Under the pieces are notes generated by a model that saw only the letters and a list, made by a program, of their open reading frames with translations, did not search any database and was not told where the DNA came from. A DNA stretch of 64,000 nucleotides, from positions 124,001-188,000 of the forward strand of contig JACJWR010000001.1 of the NCBI GenBank assembly GCA_020637055.1. Reading direction: 5' to 3'. This DNA is from Actinomycetota bacterium (lineage in GTDB: Bacteria; Actinomycetota; Actinomycetes; S36-B12; UBA10799). This document shows positions 28,013 to 39,629 of the stretch, piece after piece (position 1 is the first letter of the stretch; the number at the start of each line of letters is the position of its first letter). The translations under genes were made by a program, and so were the position numbers.

Positions 28013-28300
28013 TCAGCCGTCCGACTCCGCCCCATGCTCGCGCAGGTAGGTGGCGAAGCGCGCGACGAACAGCGGTTCCATCTCCCCCACCGACTCGGAG
28101 CCGAACGCCTCCCGGGCGGCGGAGACCAACTCGATGATCGACCCGGAGGTCTCCCCGAGCGACCCGCCTTCGGTCGACATCGCGTTCATCGCCGGGGTGT
28201 GCCGGAAGAGGTCGTAGAAGAAGCCGAGGTCGTGGCGCTGCTCAGCGAGTTCGAAAGCCTTGTCGCGCAGTTCGTCGTACGGGAGATCCTCATAGGCCAT
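28013..28300 (-). CDS. Small conserved hypothetical protein
   Basis: A 95-residue soluble acidic protein, mostly helical, with no recognised domain (YEDLPYDELRDKAFELAEQR at the N-terminus). No membrane segment or signal peptide. Its 5' end overlaps the DUF3180 gene by 11 bases. TAGGAT ends six bases before the ATG, so it can be transcribed on its own as a leaderless message from inside the DUF3180 gene. Confidence 0.65.
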   Translation of the reverse strand: MAYEDLPYDELRDKAFELAEQRHDLGFFYDLFRHTPAMNAMSTEGGSLGETSGSIIELVSAAREAFGSESVGEMEPLFVARFATYLREHGAESDG

Positions 28301-28853
28301 GACGTGATCCTAGCGACCCATCCGGGGCTGGTGCCCCGGCTCCGCGGAGGCTCTGGTGGGGATGCACCCAGTCGGCGTCGGAGTCGCCCTCCGGCGCCGG
28401 CGGCGAGGACTCATCGTCGTCGCCGGGCAGCCGGCAGATCTTCTCCAGCCAGTAGGCGGCGGCGACCAGGGCGAACGAGACCACTACCCCGGCCGCGCAG
28501 ATCAGGGCACGCTCCCGGGCGATGGGAACCCCGAGATCGGCACTGAACCACAAGCCGATCCCGGCGTAGCCGCCGGCGGTGACCGCACCCGCGCGGGAGG
28601 CCGCCATGGCAAGTGCCGCGCTGCGCACCGCCAGGAAGGGATCCACCGGACCGGCGTCGAATCGGATCCGCCGCCGCAGATTCCAGGCCCATCCGGCCAG
28701 CACCACCGCGCAGGCACCGACCGTGATCACCGACGACCAGGGCACCGGGATCGACCTTTGGGCGGTGTTGTCCACGATGTCGGCCACCGCCCAGCCCATC
28801 GTGGTGGCGATGGCGGCGACCACCGCGAGCATCGGGAGTCGGGTGGGCGTCAC
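28290..28853 (-). CDS. DUF3180 membrane protein
   Basis: A 187-residue protein with four predicted transmembrane helices (about 8-25, 38-58, 78-105, 118-138) and a disordered Asp/Pro-rich tail. DUF3180 proteins of unknown function sit next to folK in most actinobacteria, as here (four-base overlap with the folB-folK gene). The charged motif VDPFLAVRSAALAMAASRAG is the most conserved part. Confidence 0.8.
   Translation of the reverse strand: MTPTRLPMLAVVAAIATTMGWAVADIVDNTAQRSIPVPWSSVITVGACAVVLAGWAWNLRRRIRFDAGPVDPFLAVRSAALAMAASRAGAVTAGGYAGIGLWFSADLGVPIARERALICAAGVVVSFALVAAAYWLEKICRLPGDDDESSPPAPEGDSDADWVHPHQSLRGAGAPAPDGSLGSRHGL
28307..28312 (-). promoter_or_regulatory. -10 box of the 95-residue protein gene (leaderless)
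   Basis: TAGGAT on the minus strand, six bases before the ATG at 28300. It lies within the 3' part of the DUF3180 coding region and would be an internal promoter. Confidence 0.45.
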
Positions 28854-29710
28854 AACTCGATCCTCAGGTCCTCGGCAACGGCGACCCCGGTCTGGTCGAC
28901 TCCCGCCGCCAGATCAGCCACCCGCGGGCCATCGGGCCCACCGAGCCGGTCGTCGGGGGACAACATGGCCCAGGGCACGAGGACGAAGGCGCGCTCGGCC
29001 GCGCGCGGATGCGGCAGCACCAGGTCGGGTTCGTCCACCGTTCTTCCGGCGAAGTCGAGGATGTCGACGTCGATCGGCCTCGGCCCCCAGCGCACATCCC
29101 GATTGCGATCGGCAGCGTCCTCGATTCGCCGGCAGAGGCGCAACAATTCGAAGGGGTTCAATTCGGTGCGACCCACGGCCACCGCGTTGAGGAAATCGGG
29201 CTGGCCGTCCGGACCGCCCACCGGAGTGGTTCGCATCACCGGGGAGACCGCCGTCACCTGCACCCCCGCATCGACCAGCCCGGCCACCGCGTTCTGCAGT
29301 TCGGCCAGCCGATCGCCCAAGTTGGATCCCAGACCGAGGACCACCCGGGCCGGCGACCGCCGGCGCCGGGTCACCACGACGTCGGCGACTCCGACCGGCA
29401 TCGGCGCGTGCGGCTTGTGCACCGACACAGTGACCGATTGTGCACCCGGCAGCGCAGCGAGCTCGGCAGCGATGCGGTCGGCCAGGGTTTCGATCAGCGC
29501 GCAGGGTTCCCCGGTGATCATGCTGTGGACCAGGGTTGCCACAGCGCCGTAGTCGATGGTGAGTTCCAGGTCGTCGGTGGCGGCCGCCGCCCCGAAATCG
29601 GTGTCGATCGACACGTCCACGGCGAATTCCTGCCCGTACCGCTGTTCGTGCTCGAGCACTCCGTGGTGGCCGAAAGCCCGAATCCCGCGGACCTCAATCC
29701 GATCGGTCAC
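28850..29710 (-). CDS. folB-folK: Fused dihydroneopterin aldolase / HPPK (FolB-FolK)
   Basis: A 286-residue bifunctional folate enzyme. Residues about 1-120 are FolB (RIEVRGIRAFGHHGVLEHEQ, with active-site Glu/Lys in SVHKPHAPM), and about 125-286 are FolK (VLGLGSNLGDR, RWGPRPIDVDILDF). There is no stop or start between them and the linker is only RRRRSPAR, so the two steps from dihydroneopterin to the pyrophosphorylated pterin are on one chain. GTG at 29710 overlaps the folP stop (GTGA). In many relatives folB and folK are separate adjacent genes. Confidence 0.93.
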   Translation of the reverse strand: MTDRIEVRGIRAFGHHGVLEHEQRYGQEFAVDVSIDTDFGAAAATDDLELTIDYGAVATLVHSMITGEPCALIETLADRIAAELAALPGAQSVTVSVHKPHAPMPVGVADVVVTRRRRSPARVVLGLGSNLGDRLAELQNAVAGLVDAGVQVTAVSPVMRTTPVGGPDGQPDFLNAVAVGRTELNPFELLRLCRRIEDAADRNRDVRWGPRPIDVDILDFAGRTVDEPDLVLPHPRAAERAFVLVPWAMLSPDDRLGGPDGPRVADLAAGVDQTGVAVAEDLRIEL

Positions 29711-30564
29711 GCGTCCACCTCCTGCCAGGCCGCGGCGACGCGAACGGCATCGGCGCTGTCCCGCACGTTGTGCACCCGCACGGCCCACACCTGGCGTGCT
29801 GCCAGCAACGCCGTCACCGCGGTCGTCGCCGCTTCCCGTTCCGGAATTGCGCGCGGCCCGGATTCGTCGGCGAGCAATGCCCCGAGGAACCGCTTGCGGG
29901 AGGCTCCAACCAACAACGGGTGTCCCAGCGCCGACAGTTGATCGACGTGGGCCAACAGGGCCCAGTTGTGCTCCGGCCTCTTGGCGAAGCCGAGGCCAGG
30001 GTCGACGACCACCCGCCGCGGATCGATCCCAGCGGCTTCGCAGGCGGCCAGCCGGTCACGGAGTTCGGCCACCACATCGGCCACCACGTCGCGGTAGACC
30101 GCCTTGGTGTCCATGTACCAGCCGTGGCCACGCCAATGCATCACCACGTAGGGCACGTCCACCTCGGCCATCGCGGCCAACATCTGCGGATCCGCCAGGC
30201 CCCCGCTGACGTCGTTCACCAGGCAGGCGCCGGCCGCCACAGCATCGGCCGCGACTCCGGCGCGCATGGTGTCGATGGAGACCGGCACGTCGGCCGCCGC
30301 GAGGGCCTCGACCACCGGCAGCACCCGCTGCCGCTCGACGTCCTCCTCCACCCGGGCAGCGCCCGGCCGGGTCGATTCGCCGCCGACGTCGACCAGGTCG
30401 GCCCCGGCCGCACGCAGCGCGATCCCGGCGGCGACCGCGGATTCGACATCGTCATGCCTGCCGCCGTCGGAGAACGAATCCGGCGTCACGTTGAGCACCC
30501 CGAACACGCACGTGCGTTCGAGGCCGGCCAGGCTCGGCGGCAGGCCTTCGGGGGCGTGGATCAT
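29707..30564 (-). CDS. folP: Dihydropteroate synthase
   Basis: A 285-residue DHPS, the sulfonamide target, joining p-aminobenzoate to the pterin pyrophosphate. Signatures are [15 protein letters not shown] at the N-terminus, [34 protein letters not shown] and [12 protein letters not shown] at 30564 overlaps the folE stop by four bases. The KR pair in SRKRF and the Asn in LNVTPDS, which bind substrate, are intact. Confidence 0.96.
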   Translation of the reverse strand: MIHAPEGLPPSLAGLERTCVFGVLNVTPDSFSDGGRHDDVESAVAAGIALRAAGADLVDVGGESTRPGAARVEEDVERQRVLPVVEALAAADVPVSIDTMRAGVAADAVAAGACLVNDVSGGLADPQMLAAMAEVDVPYVVMHWRGHGWYMDTKAVYRDVVADVVAELRDRLAACEAAGIDPRRVVVDPGLGFAKRPEHNWALLAHVDQLSALGHPLLVGASRKRFLGALLADESGPRAIPEREAATTAVTALLAARQVWAVRVHNVRDSADAVRVAAAWQEVDA

Positions 30565-31136
30565 GAGCCGATGATGAGGCTCATGGCCTCCGCCCGAGTC
30601 GCCACGTCGCGCAACTGACCCCGGACCGCGCTGGTGATGGTGCGGCTGCCCGGCTTCTTCACACCCCGCATCGCCATGCACAGGTGTTCGCACTCCAACA
30701 CCACGATGACACCGCGCGGATTCAGGTACTCCTCCATGGTGTCGGCGATCTGGGTCGTCAACCGCTCCTGCACTTGCGGCCGGCGGGAGTAGAGGTCCAC
30801 CAACCGGGCCATCTTCGACAGCCCGGTGATCCGGCCGTCCGCCTCGGGGATGTAGCCCACATGTGCGGTGCCGAAGAAGGGCACCAGGTGGTGTTCGCAC
30901 ATGCTCCACACTTCGATATCGCGCACCAGGACCATCTCGTCGTGGGCAAGATCGAACGTGGTGGACATGATGTCCGCGGGATCCTGGCGCAGCCCCGCGA
31001 ACACCTCGGCGTACATCCGAGCGACCCGCGCCGGCGTGTCGAGCAGACCGTCGCGGTCGGGATCCTCACCGATCGCGAGCAGGAGTTCGCGGATGGCGCT
31101 CTCGGCGCGGGGGAAGTCGAATTCGGGCAGGGTCAT
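30561..31136 (-). CDS. folE: GTP cyclohydrolase I
   Basis: A 191-residue FolE, making dihydroneopterin triphosphate, the first step of folate synthesis. The zinc ligands are in [11 protein letters not shown] (Cys/His) and in [18 protein letters not shown] (second Cys). ATG at 31136 is chosen because GAAGGG precedes it and the family starts with a short helix. It lies 16 bases after ftsH in the same direction, so the whole ftsH-folE-folP-folBK-DUF3180 run may be one operon. Confidence 0.96.
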   Translation of the reverse strand: MTLPEFDFPRAESAIRELLLAIGEDPDRDGLLDTPARVARMYAEVFAGLRQDPADIMSTTFDLAHDEMVLVRDIEVWSMCEHHLVPFFGTAHVGYIPEADGRITGLSKMARLVDLYSRRPQVQERLTTQIADTMEEYLNPRGVIVVLECEHLCMAMRGVKKPGSRTITSAVRGQLRDVATRAEAMSLIIGS

Positions 31137-31152
31137 GGCTGGCCCTTCAGAG

Positions 31153-33171
<2,019 letters not shown>

Positions 33172-33178
33172 TGCGACG

Positions 33179-33184
33179 AGGGTA
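33179..33184 (-). promoter_or_regulatory. -10 box of ftsH (leaderless)
   Basis: TACCCT on the minus strand, seven bases before the ATG. It is embedded in GTTATACCCT, so TATACC two bases upstream is an overlapping alternative. Confidence 0.55.
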
Positions 33185-33223
33185 TAACGGGCACGGCGAC
33201 TACGCCTATGCCGAGGGCGGGCC

Positions 33224-33239
33224 TTCGCCTACGGGCGAA
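33224..33239 (-). terminator. Weak hairpin downstream of hpt
   Basis: TTCGCC-TACG-GGCGAA forms a six-bp stem with a four-base loop in the hpt-ftsH spacer. There is no T-tract. It could terminate hpt transcription or simply separate the units. Confidence 0.3.
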
Positions 33240-33295
33240 CGCCGACCACACCGGTCCCGCCCCACCGCGGTTCCGCCGGCGTCGTCCGCCCGCGG

Positions 33296-33853
33296 TCACC
33301 GGCCGTTGAACACAGCCGGATTGAGCACCCCGACGCAGCGTAGGTTCCGGTAGCGCTCGGCGTAGTCCAATCCGTAGCCCACCACAAATTCGTCCGGGAT
33401 GTCGAAGCCGAGATAGTCCACCTCGATGCCGTTGTGCACCGCCTCCGGTTTGCGCAGCAGGGTCATCACCTTCAACGACGACGCACCGCGGGCCTTCAGG
33501 GTGCGCCGCAACCAGTCCAGCGTCAGCCCCGAATCGAGCACGTCTTCGACCACCAACACATGCCGGCCGGCGACATCCTGGTCGAGGTCCTTCAGAATGC
33601 GCAGCACCCCGGAGGAACTGGTGCGCGACCCGTAGGAGCTGATCGCCATCCACTCGATGCTGGCCGACGTCCGCAACGCTCGGGAGAGGTCTGCCATCAC
33701 CATGATGGCGCCCTTCAGCACCCCGACCAGCAGCAGATCTTGACCCCGGTAGTCGGAGTCGATCTCCGCCGCCAGTTCCGCGATCCGGGTCTCGATCTGC
33801 TCAGGGGTGAGCAGGACCTCGATGATGTCTGAGTTGACGTCGGCAGGGTCCAC
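33296..33853 (-). CDS. hpt: Hypoxanthine phosphoribosyltransferase
   Basis: A 185-residue purine-salvage enzyme. The PRPP loop [17 protein letters not shown] (EDxxDSG) and the N-terminal [17 protein letters not shown] are typical. It sits in the conserved tilS-hpt-ftsH order. The GTG at 33853 has a strong GAGGAGAG ribosome binding site six bases upstream. Confidence 0.95.
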   Translation of the reverse strand: MDPADVNSDIIEVLLTPEQIETRIAELAAEIDSDYRGQDLLLVGVLKGAIMVMADLSRALRTSASIEWMAISSYGSRTSSSGVLRILKDLDQDVAGRHVLVVEDVLDSGLTLDWLRRTLKARGASSLKVMTLLRKPEAVHNGIEVDYLGFDIPDEFVVGYGLDYAERYRNLRCVGVLNPAVFNGR

Positions 33854-33948
33854 GACTCTCCTCGGTTTGGGCGGCGAGCACCGGTGCCCCGCCGGCCGAC
33901 TGGGGCCAGCACGACACCCGGACGGCGTCGGCCACTCGATCCGCTCAA

Positions 33949-34947
33949 CTACGGCTCAGCCACCGCCGAGCCCAGCACCACTGTGCCAGAGATCCGCCGC
34001 GCGATGACGCCCCCCGGCAGATCTACCTGCCCCTGGCCGTGCCAATCCGCGATCAGAGCGGTGAGCGATGCGAGGTGCACGGCGGACAGCCGACCGCCCG
34101 ACGCGCCAGCCGCCTGGGCCGCCGCGCGCATGATCCGGGTGAGGACCGCGGCGGGCTTGTGCCGCAACTCGGCGGCCCGCACCTCCACCGTGCCACCCGG
34201 GGTGGCGCTCACGTTAACGGCCGCCAATTCCTCGGCCCACGTGTCGATCGCGGCCACTTCGGCGCGTACTTGCTCGGCGCTGCGTGCCAACGCCGCTGTG
34301 ATGCCCGGGCCCAGTTCGCCCTCCAACATGGGGAGCACCCGGTTGCGCACTCGGCTGCGGGTGAACCTGGGATCGTCGTTGGCGGGGTCGTGCCACACGG
34401 GCAGGGTCGGATATGCGGCGCGGACGAGCGACCGCCGCAGGCCGAGCAACGGTCGGCGGTAGATACCGCGCACGGCCGGCATCCCGGCGAGCGCCCGGGG
34501 CCCGGATCCACGAGACAGCCCGATGAGCACGGTTTCGGCTTGATCGTCTGCGGTATGACCGAGCAGCACGGCGGCCGCCCCCTGCTCGTGGGCCGCCTGC
34601 TCCAACGCCGGGTAGCGCGCGTCCCGGGCAGCCGCCTCGACACCCTTCCCGGCAGTAAGATCCGGTCGGATCCGGAGCACCAGCACCGGCTCCAGTCCCA
34701 GCCGGCGGCACTGTGCGCCCGCGGTGTCGGCGATCTCCGCCGAATCGGGCTGCAATCCGTGATCCACCACCACAGCGCCGGCCCGCAGACCGGCGAAGCG
34801 TCGAGTGCGCACGACCTCCGCGGTGGCGGCGGCCAGCGCCAACGAGTCGGCGCCGCCGGAGCACGCAACGAGGATCCTGTCGCCGTCGGCGAATTCCTCC
34901 GCAGTGCGCCGCACCGCCTGCACCACCTGCCGCGCAGCGTCGGTCAC
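33949..34947 (-). CDS. tilS: tRNA(Ile)-lysidine synthase
   Basis: A 332-residue PP-loop ATPase that converts the wobble cytidine of the AUA-reading tRNA(Ile) to lysidine. The PP-loop is [12 protein letters not shown] near residue 28, followed by [23 protein letters not shown] and the RNRVLPML segment. The C-terminal substrate-binding domain is short, as in actinobacteria. GTG at 34947 overlaps the metalloprotease stop by four bases (GTGA), fixing the start despite an open frame upstream. Confidence 0.94.
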   Translation of the reverse strand: MTDAARQVVQAVRRTAEEFADGDRILVACSGGADSLALAAATAEVVRTRRFAGLRAGAVVVDHGLQPDSAEIADTAGAQCRRLGLEPVLVLRIRPDLTAGKGVEAAARDARYPALEQAAHEQGAAAVLLGHTADDQAETVLIGLSRGSGPRALAGMPAVRGIYRRPLLGLRRSLVRAAYPTLPVWHDPANDDPRFTRSRVRNRVLPMLEGELGPGITAALARSAEQVRAEVAAIDTWAEELAAVNVSATPGGTVEVRAAELRHKPAAVLTRIMRAAAQAAGASGGRLSAVHLASLTALIADWHGQGQVDLPGGVIARRISGTVVLGSAVAEP

Positions 34948-35960
34948 ATCGAACGCACCCGGGCCACCCAGGCCGTCGAATCGTTGATCTCGCCGGCGAG
35001 GGGCAAAGTCGCCGGGCCGCTCCACACCTTGTTGAACCCCGACAGTCCGACCTGGTCGATGACAGCCCGGGTGAAGGCGGCGCCCTCACGGTATTGAGCC
35101 AGTTTCGCGTCCAGGCCGAGCAACCGTCGCAGCACTGCGTCGAACAATCCCCCGCCGCGCCGCCGCTGCTCGAAGGCCACCCGCAACCGCGCCGCCGAAG
35201 GCACCACCTCCTCGGACTGATCCATGACCCAGTCCGCGTGCCCCTCCAGCAGACTCATCAGGGCCATCAGTCCAGACATCCGGCTGCGCATCTGCGGCGA
35301 CTGCAGCCAACCGGCGACGCCGCCGGAGTCGGCATTCCTGATTCCAGACGCCAGTCGGGCCGCGAGTTCGGCCGGCCCGACGTCCAGGCCCCGCACCAGC
35401 GCGGCGACTTCACCGGCGAAGTACTCCGACAGCCACGGGTGGGCGCCGAACTGCACCCGATGGGTCTCCTCGTGCATGCACACCCACAGCCGGAAGTCGT
35501 GCTCGTCGACGCCCATCACCGTGGCCGCCTGGACGATGTTCGGCGCCACCAGCAGCAACCGCTGCGGACCGTCCGACTCCGCCGGCAGCGCCTCGTATTG
35601 GCCGAGTACCTTCCCGGAGAGCCAGCCCAGCGCCAACCCCAGTTGCAGGCCGGCCAACCGGGACGAGACCGGTTGGGCGAATCCGCCGACCTGCCGCTCG
35701 CCGTCGGTCAACGGCGTGAGCACGGTCCGCAGGGCGCCGGCGTTCGAGCGAATCCACTCCGCCCGGTCCACCACCACTGCGGGGGGCGCCTCGGGCGCCG
35801 AAAGCGCGGTGATCCCCGCCACCGGCTCGACCACTGCGGCGGCAGCCTCCCGCAGGGCGGCGACTTCGGCCGCCGCTTCGGTCATGGACATCTCAGGCCC
35901 GCTGCTGGCCGTGCGGACCCCGGTGGCCAACGCCAGGCCCCAATCGACCGCCTCGGACAT
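34944..35960 (-). CDS. Zincin-like metalloprotease (DUF2342 family)
   Basis: A 338-residue protein of the actinobacterial DUF2342/coenzyme-F420-biosynthesis-associated-like family. The zinc motif HEETH is at residues 163-167 (WVCMHEETHRVQF), and a downstream Glu in LEGHADWVMD is the likely third ligand. The substrate is unknown. It always sits between dacB and tilS in this phylum. The ATG at 35960 has TAGGGT six bases upstream; that box overlaps the dacB stop codon, so the gene has its own leaderless promoter. Confidence 0.82.
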   Translation of the reverse strand: MSEAVDWGLALATGVRTASSGPEMSMTEAAAEVAALREAAAAVVEPVAGITALSAPEAPPAVVVDRAEWIRSNAGALRTVLTPLTDGERQVGGFAQPVSSRLAGLQLGLALGWLSGKVLGQYEALPAESDGPQRLLLVAPNIVQAATVMGVDEHDFRLWVCMHEETHRVQFGAHPWLSEYFAGEVAALVRGLDVGPAELAARLASGIRNADSGGVAGWLQSPQMRSRMSGLMALMSLLEGHADWVMDQSEEVVPSAARLRVAFEQRRRGGGLFDAVLRRLLGLDAKLAQYREGAAFTRAVIDQVGLSGFNKVWSGPATLPLAGEINDSTAWVARVRSM

Positions 35961-35966
35961 GGGGCA

Positions 35967-35972
35967 ACCCTA
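35967..35972 (-). promoter_or_regulatory. -10 box of the metalloprotease-tilS unit (leaderless)
   Basis: TAGGGT on the minus strand, six bases before the ATG at 35960. Its first three bases (TAG) are also the stop codon of dacB. Confidence 0.55.
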
Positions 35973-37442
35973 CGCCGCTCCCCCGCTGCAACCACACTGC
36001 GCCAATGCACTCGTCGCGGTGTCGAGCGCCTGCCTGGCGGCCAAGATGTCGTCGGCGCCGTTGGTGATGATCGAGAAGGTCAGCAGTTGACCGTCAGCCG
36101 TCACCACCTGCCCGCTCAGGGCGGAAACCCCGGTCAACGTCCCGGTCTTGCCCCGCACGTCGCCCCGGCCGGCCGCGGTTTCCGGGGTGTCGAAGCGGTC
36201 GGCCAGTGTTCCGGTGGAACCGGCGACCGGTAGGCCGGACATGATCGGCCACAGGGCCGACTCCTGATTGCCGAGAGCGGCGTCGAGCAAGGCCACCGCC
36301 GTCGCCGGAGCCATCCGATCGTCCACACTCAGCCCGGAGGCGTCCACCAGGGTCAACCCCGCGGTGGGAAGCCCGAGGCCGGTGAGTATGTCAGCGGTCG
36401 CCCGGGCACCCGCCGCGAACGATGCCTCGCCGGACTCCGCCAAGCCGACCAGGTGTCCGAGCATCTCGGCGCTGACATTGTCCGAGTCGGTGAGCATCTG
36501 CTCCACCAGCGCCGCCGCGGGCTGCGATTCGACCGCGGCCAAGGTGCGCGCCGCCTCCCCGACCTCCTGCCGGGCCACGTCGCCGACAACGCTGATGCCG
36601 TAGTCGGCGAGCAGCCCCGCGAACACCCGGCCTGCGGTGACCGCGGGATCGACGTCCGGCACACACTCCACGGCCGGCTCGACCTGGAAGACCCGCAGTG
36701 CGGAGATGGGCGTCACCAGGCACAGATCCACATCCTCGGCCTCCCAGCCGGGGCCGAGCGTCGGCGGTGAGAACAGCGAATCGTCCACCGCTACGGCGAC
36801 CTCGACTGAACCAGCCGCCTTCAGTTCGGCCGCAGACACCGCGGCCAACTGGCGCAGCGAGGCCCCGTAGAGCTCCGGCTGCGGCTCGGCGGTCAGCAGC
36901 GGGTCGCCGCCGCCGACCAGCACAACGGTGCCGGGATCGGGCGCCACCACGGTCGTGCTGACCCGGTGACCGGCCCCCAACGATTCCAGCACCGCCGTCG
37001 CCGTGGCCAACTTCACTGTCGAGGCGGGCACCAGCGGAGTGCCCGCGGCGAGGTCGAGTACGACGTCGCCGGTCGCCGGGTCGGACACCACGAGACCGAT
37101 CGGCGGGGCCAACGCCGGGTCGGCCAGGGCCGGAGCCAACGCCCGCAGGACACCCTCTCGGGTGACGGTCGCCGACGGGTTCGGCAATGGGGGCAGGGCC
37201 GGAACCATACTGGCCGACGCCAGGCCGGACACTGGCTCGCCGAGTTCGGCACTGGTGCCCGGGGATGGGGATTCGGCGGCCAACGCCGCCGTGGCGCCCA
37301 GCGTTCCCGCCACGACCACCCCGGCCAGCAGCAGCGGCCCAAGCGCCGGCGGGCGACGCATAGCGGCCCGGCCACGTCTGGCAATCTGCACGGGAACCGA
37401 CTTTAGGCGACGCCGGCCGGATTGCCGGTGATTGCCGAGCAT
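35970..37442 (-). CDS. dacB: D-alanyl-D-alanine carboxypeptidase/endopeptidase (PBP4 type)
   Basis: A peptidoglycan-modifying serine enzyme of about 490 residues, exported by an N-terminal signal or anchor (LLLAGVVVAGTLGATAALA). The three penicillin-binding motifs are present: SxxK as STVK, SxN as SDN in DSDNVSAEM, and KTG in GKTGTLTG. The start is uncertain. ATG at 37442 has TAGTCT eight bases upstream and gives a long basic n-region; ATG at 37361 would give a conventional signal peptide. The C-terminal CGCSGGAA with two cysteines is unusual. Confidence 0.88.
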   Translation of the reverse strand: MLGNHRQSGRRRLKSVPVQIARRGRAAMRRPPALGPLLLAGVVVAGTLGATAALAAESPSPGTSAELGEPVSGLASASMVPALPPLPNPSATVTREGVLRALAPALADPALAPPIGLVVSDPATGDVVLDLAAGTPLVPASTVKLATATAVLESLGAGHRVSTTVVAPDPGTVVLVGGGDPLLTAEPQPELYGASLRQLAAVSAAELKAAGSVEVAVAVDDSLFSPPTLGPGWEAEDVDLCLVTPISALRVFQVEPAVECVPDVDPAVTAGRVFAGLLADYGISVVGDVARQEVGEAARTLAAVESQPAAALVEQMLTDSDNVSAEMLGHLVGLAESGEASFAAGARATADILTGLGLPTAGLTLVDASGLSVDDRMAPATAVALLDAALGNQESALWPIMSGLPVAGSTGTLADRFDTPETAAGRGDVRGKTGTLTGVSALSGQVVTADGQLLTFSIITNGADDILAARQALDTATSALAQCGCSGGAA

Positions 37443-37450
37443 GGCACGAC

Positions 37451-37456
37451 AGACTA
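37451..37456 (-). promoter_or_regulatory. Possible -10 box of dacB
   Basis: TAGTCT on the minus strand, eight bases before the ATG at 37442. It supports that start, but the spacing is one base more than at the other leaderless sites. Confidence 0.35.
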
Positions 37457-37529
37457 GGACAGACTGACCAACGTCCGACCCAGACCGCACCCGGGGGTGA
37501 CCCGGCGTGGACGGCAACGCACGTCAACG

Positions 37530-37537
37530 AAGGAGAA
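37530..37537 (+). promoter_or_regulatory. Ribosome binding site of ppa
   Basis: AAGGAGAA four bases before the GTG at 37542. It fixes the start over an in-frame upstream codon at 37497. Confidence 0.75.
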
Positions 37538-37541
37538 TCCA

Positions 37542-38042
37542 GTGGAGTTCGACGTCACCATCGAGATCCCCAAGGGGAGCCGCAACAAATACGAGGTCGA
37601 CCACGAGACCGGACGCATCCGCCTTGACCGCATGCTCTTCACCGCCACCCGCTACCCACACGACTACGGCTTCGTCGAAGACACCCTCGGCCTCGACGGC
37701 GACCCGCTGGACGCACTCGTCCTGGTCCGCGAGCGAACTTTCCCCGGTTGCGTGATCCGCTGCCGCACCATCGGCATGTTCCGGATGACCGATGAGGCCG
37801 GCGGCGATGACAAACTCATCTGCGTGGTGGCCGGCGACCCGCGCGCCTCCCACTTGCAGGACATCTCCGACCTCGACGACTTCGAACGACTCGAGGTGGA
37901 GCACTTCTTCCAGGTCTACAAGGACCTCGAGCCGGGCAAGTCGGTAGAGGGTGCCAGTTGGGCAGGGCGCGCCGAGGCCGAGGCCGAGGTGGTCGCCTCG
38001 TACGAACGTGAGCAACAGCGAATCGCCGGACAGTCCACCTGA
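37542..38042 (+). CDS. ppa: Inorganic pyrophosphatase (family I)
   Basis: A 166-residue soluble pyrophosphatase that pulls biosynthetic reactions forward. The signature [10 protein letters not shown] carries the metal-binding aspartates, and [22 protein letters not shown] and [19 protein letters not shown] complete the active site. It is divergent from dacB, as in Streptomyces. The cell also encodes a membrane pyrophosphatase (hppA) 16 kb away, so soluble and proton-pumping enzymes coexist. Confidence 0.97.
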   Translation: MEFDVTIEIPKGSRNKYEVDHETGRIRLDRMLFTATRYPHDYGFVEDTLGLDGDPLDALVLVRERTFPGCVIRCRTIGMFRMTDEAGGDDKLICVVAGDPRASHLQDISDLDDFERLEVEHFFQVYKDLEPGKSVEGASWAGRAEAEAEVVASYEREQQRIAGQST

Positions 38043-38147
38043 GCGACCCACCGGCCGTGCGGTTGGTATCGGTGCAGCCGACCGTCTCGGGGTGACCTGC
38101 GCCACGAACTGGCCGAGCGGCATGGTCGGCGGGTTCATGTCGATCAC

Positions 38148-38153
38148 TAGGGT
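38148..38153 (+). promoter_or_regulatory. Candidate -10 box of the GGT-like gene
   Basis: TAGGGT, nine bases before the GTG at 38163. A transcription start about seven bases downstream would leave a leader of only two or three bases. Confidence 0.4.
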
Positions 38154-38162
38154 GTGGGATTT

Positions 38163-39629
38163 GTGAGCACTGCACCGGGCATTCCTGCCGTCGCCACCGG
38201 AGGACCCGGTTCGGCAGCCGTCGCCACCGGCAACGCCGCCACCACGGCGGCCGCCGTGACGGTCCTGTCGCTCGGCGGCTCGGCGATCGATGCGGCCGTG
38301 GCCGCCGGCTTCGCCTCGACGGTGGCCGAACCCGGCCTGACGAGCCTGGCCGGAGGCGGTTTCGCCATCGTGGCCCACCCGGACGGCACGGTCGAGTCGT
38401 GCGACTTCTTCACCGCGGTGCCGGGCCTCGAGCGAATCGGCCCGTGGGCCGAACCCACGACCATCACGGTCGTGTACCCGTCCGCCCAACAGGACTTCCA
38501 GGTGGGCCCCGCCGCGGCTGCGGTCCCCGGCATGCTCGCCGGCCTGCTGGAACTGCACCGCCGCTACGGAACTCTGGACATCGCCACGATCACCGAACCC
38601 GCCTGGCGGTTGGCTGAGGCGGGCGCGATCATCGACTCCGCCCAGGCGTACATCCTCGAGTTGATCGACCCGATCGTGCGGCACACCGCCTCCGCCGCCC
38701 GGGTCTACGCCCCCGGTGGCCGACGACTGGCAGCAGGCGACGTGCTCGACGACGCGGAATTGGCGGCGTTCTTGGCGAAAGTCGCCGCCGGCGAGGTGAC
38801 AGCCGCAACGAGTGACGCCTTCGCGACGCCGCTGCTGAGCTTGGCTGCGGAGGGCTGCCACATCACGGCCGCAGACCTGGCGGCCTACCGACCCGTGTGG
38901 CGCGATCCACTCATCACGGCTCGCGACGGTTGGACGCTGGTGACGAACCCTGCTCCGGCGTACGGCGGTGAGATCATCGCCAAGGCGGTGAACGAAATCG
39001 AGGCCTACAGCTACGAATCCCTCACCACCTCGTTGGCCCGAGCCACCGCCCAAGTGAAGGGAACGCTGGCCGCATCGACCGGAACGACGCAGATCTCCGT
39101 GGTCGACCGGCAGGGGTTGATGGTCTCGATGACGACTACGAACGGGGCCGGTGGCGGCGTGCTCGTGCCAGGCACCGGAATCCACCTCAACAACATGTTG
39201 GGTGAAGACGATCTGCTCCCCGGCGGACTCGAGTCGGTGACGCCAGGACAGCGGCTGCGCTCGATGAGCGCGCCGACCATCCTGATCTCGCCGGAGGGCA
39301 CGACCACCGCGCTGGGCAGCGGTGGATCGGCTCGGATCCGCTCGGCACTGTCCACCGTGATCGTGCGGCTGCGCGACGGCGGGGAGCCGCTTCAGCAGGC
39401 CATCGCCGGGCCCCGGGCGCACCTGGAGGATTCCGGCGTAGTGCAGGCGGAGCACGGGCTGTCGGCCGAATCACTGGCCCAACTGCGGACGGCCTACCCG
39501 GTGAACGAATGGGCCGGCACCGACTTCTACTTCGGCGGTGTCAACGCGGTGCAACGCGAGCCGGACGGCGCGGTGACCGCAGTCGCCGACCATCGCCGCA
39601 ACGGCACCGCGGCGATCGTGGCCAGCTAA
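38163..39629 (+). CDS. Gamma-glutamyltranspeptidase-like Ntn-hydrolase
   Basis: A 488-residue protein of the GGT family, normally cleaved autocatalytically before a threonine. The predicted nucleophile is Thr308 in GTTQISVVD, where the usual TTH is TTQ; the family segments VSMTTTNGAGGG, PGTGIHLNNML and LGSGGSARIRSA follow. The N-terminal part (about 307 residues) is shorter than in classical GGT, and there is no signal peptide, so it may act in the cytoplasm. The substrate is uncertain: glutathione is not typical of actinobacteria. Its stop overlaps that of convergent trmB by two bases. Confidence 0.75.
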   Translation: MSTAPGIPAVATGGPGSAAVATGNAATTAAAVTVLSLGGSAIDAAVAAGFASTVAEPGLTSLAGGGFAIVAHPDGTVESCDFFTAVPGLERIGPWAEPTTITVVYPSAQQDFQVGPAAAAVPGMLAGLLELHRRYGTLDIATITEPAWRLAEAGAIIDSAQAYILELIDPIVRHTASAARVYAPGGRRLAAGDVLDDAELAAFLAKVAAGEVTAATSDAFATPLLSLAAEGCHITAADLAAYRPVWRDPLITARDGWTLVTNPAPAYGGEIIAKAVNEIEAYSYESLTTSLARATAQVKGTLAASTGTTQISVVDRQGLMVSMTTTNGAGGGVLVPGTGIHLNNMLGEDDLLPGGLESVTPGQRLRSMSAPTILISPEGTTTALGSGGSARIRSALSTVIVRLRDGGEPLQQAIAGPRAHLEDSGVVQAEHGLSAESLAQLRTAYPVNEWAGTDFYFGGVNAVQREPDGAVTAVADHRRNGTAAIVAS

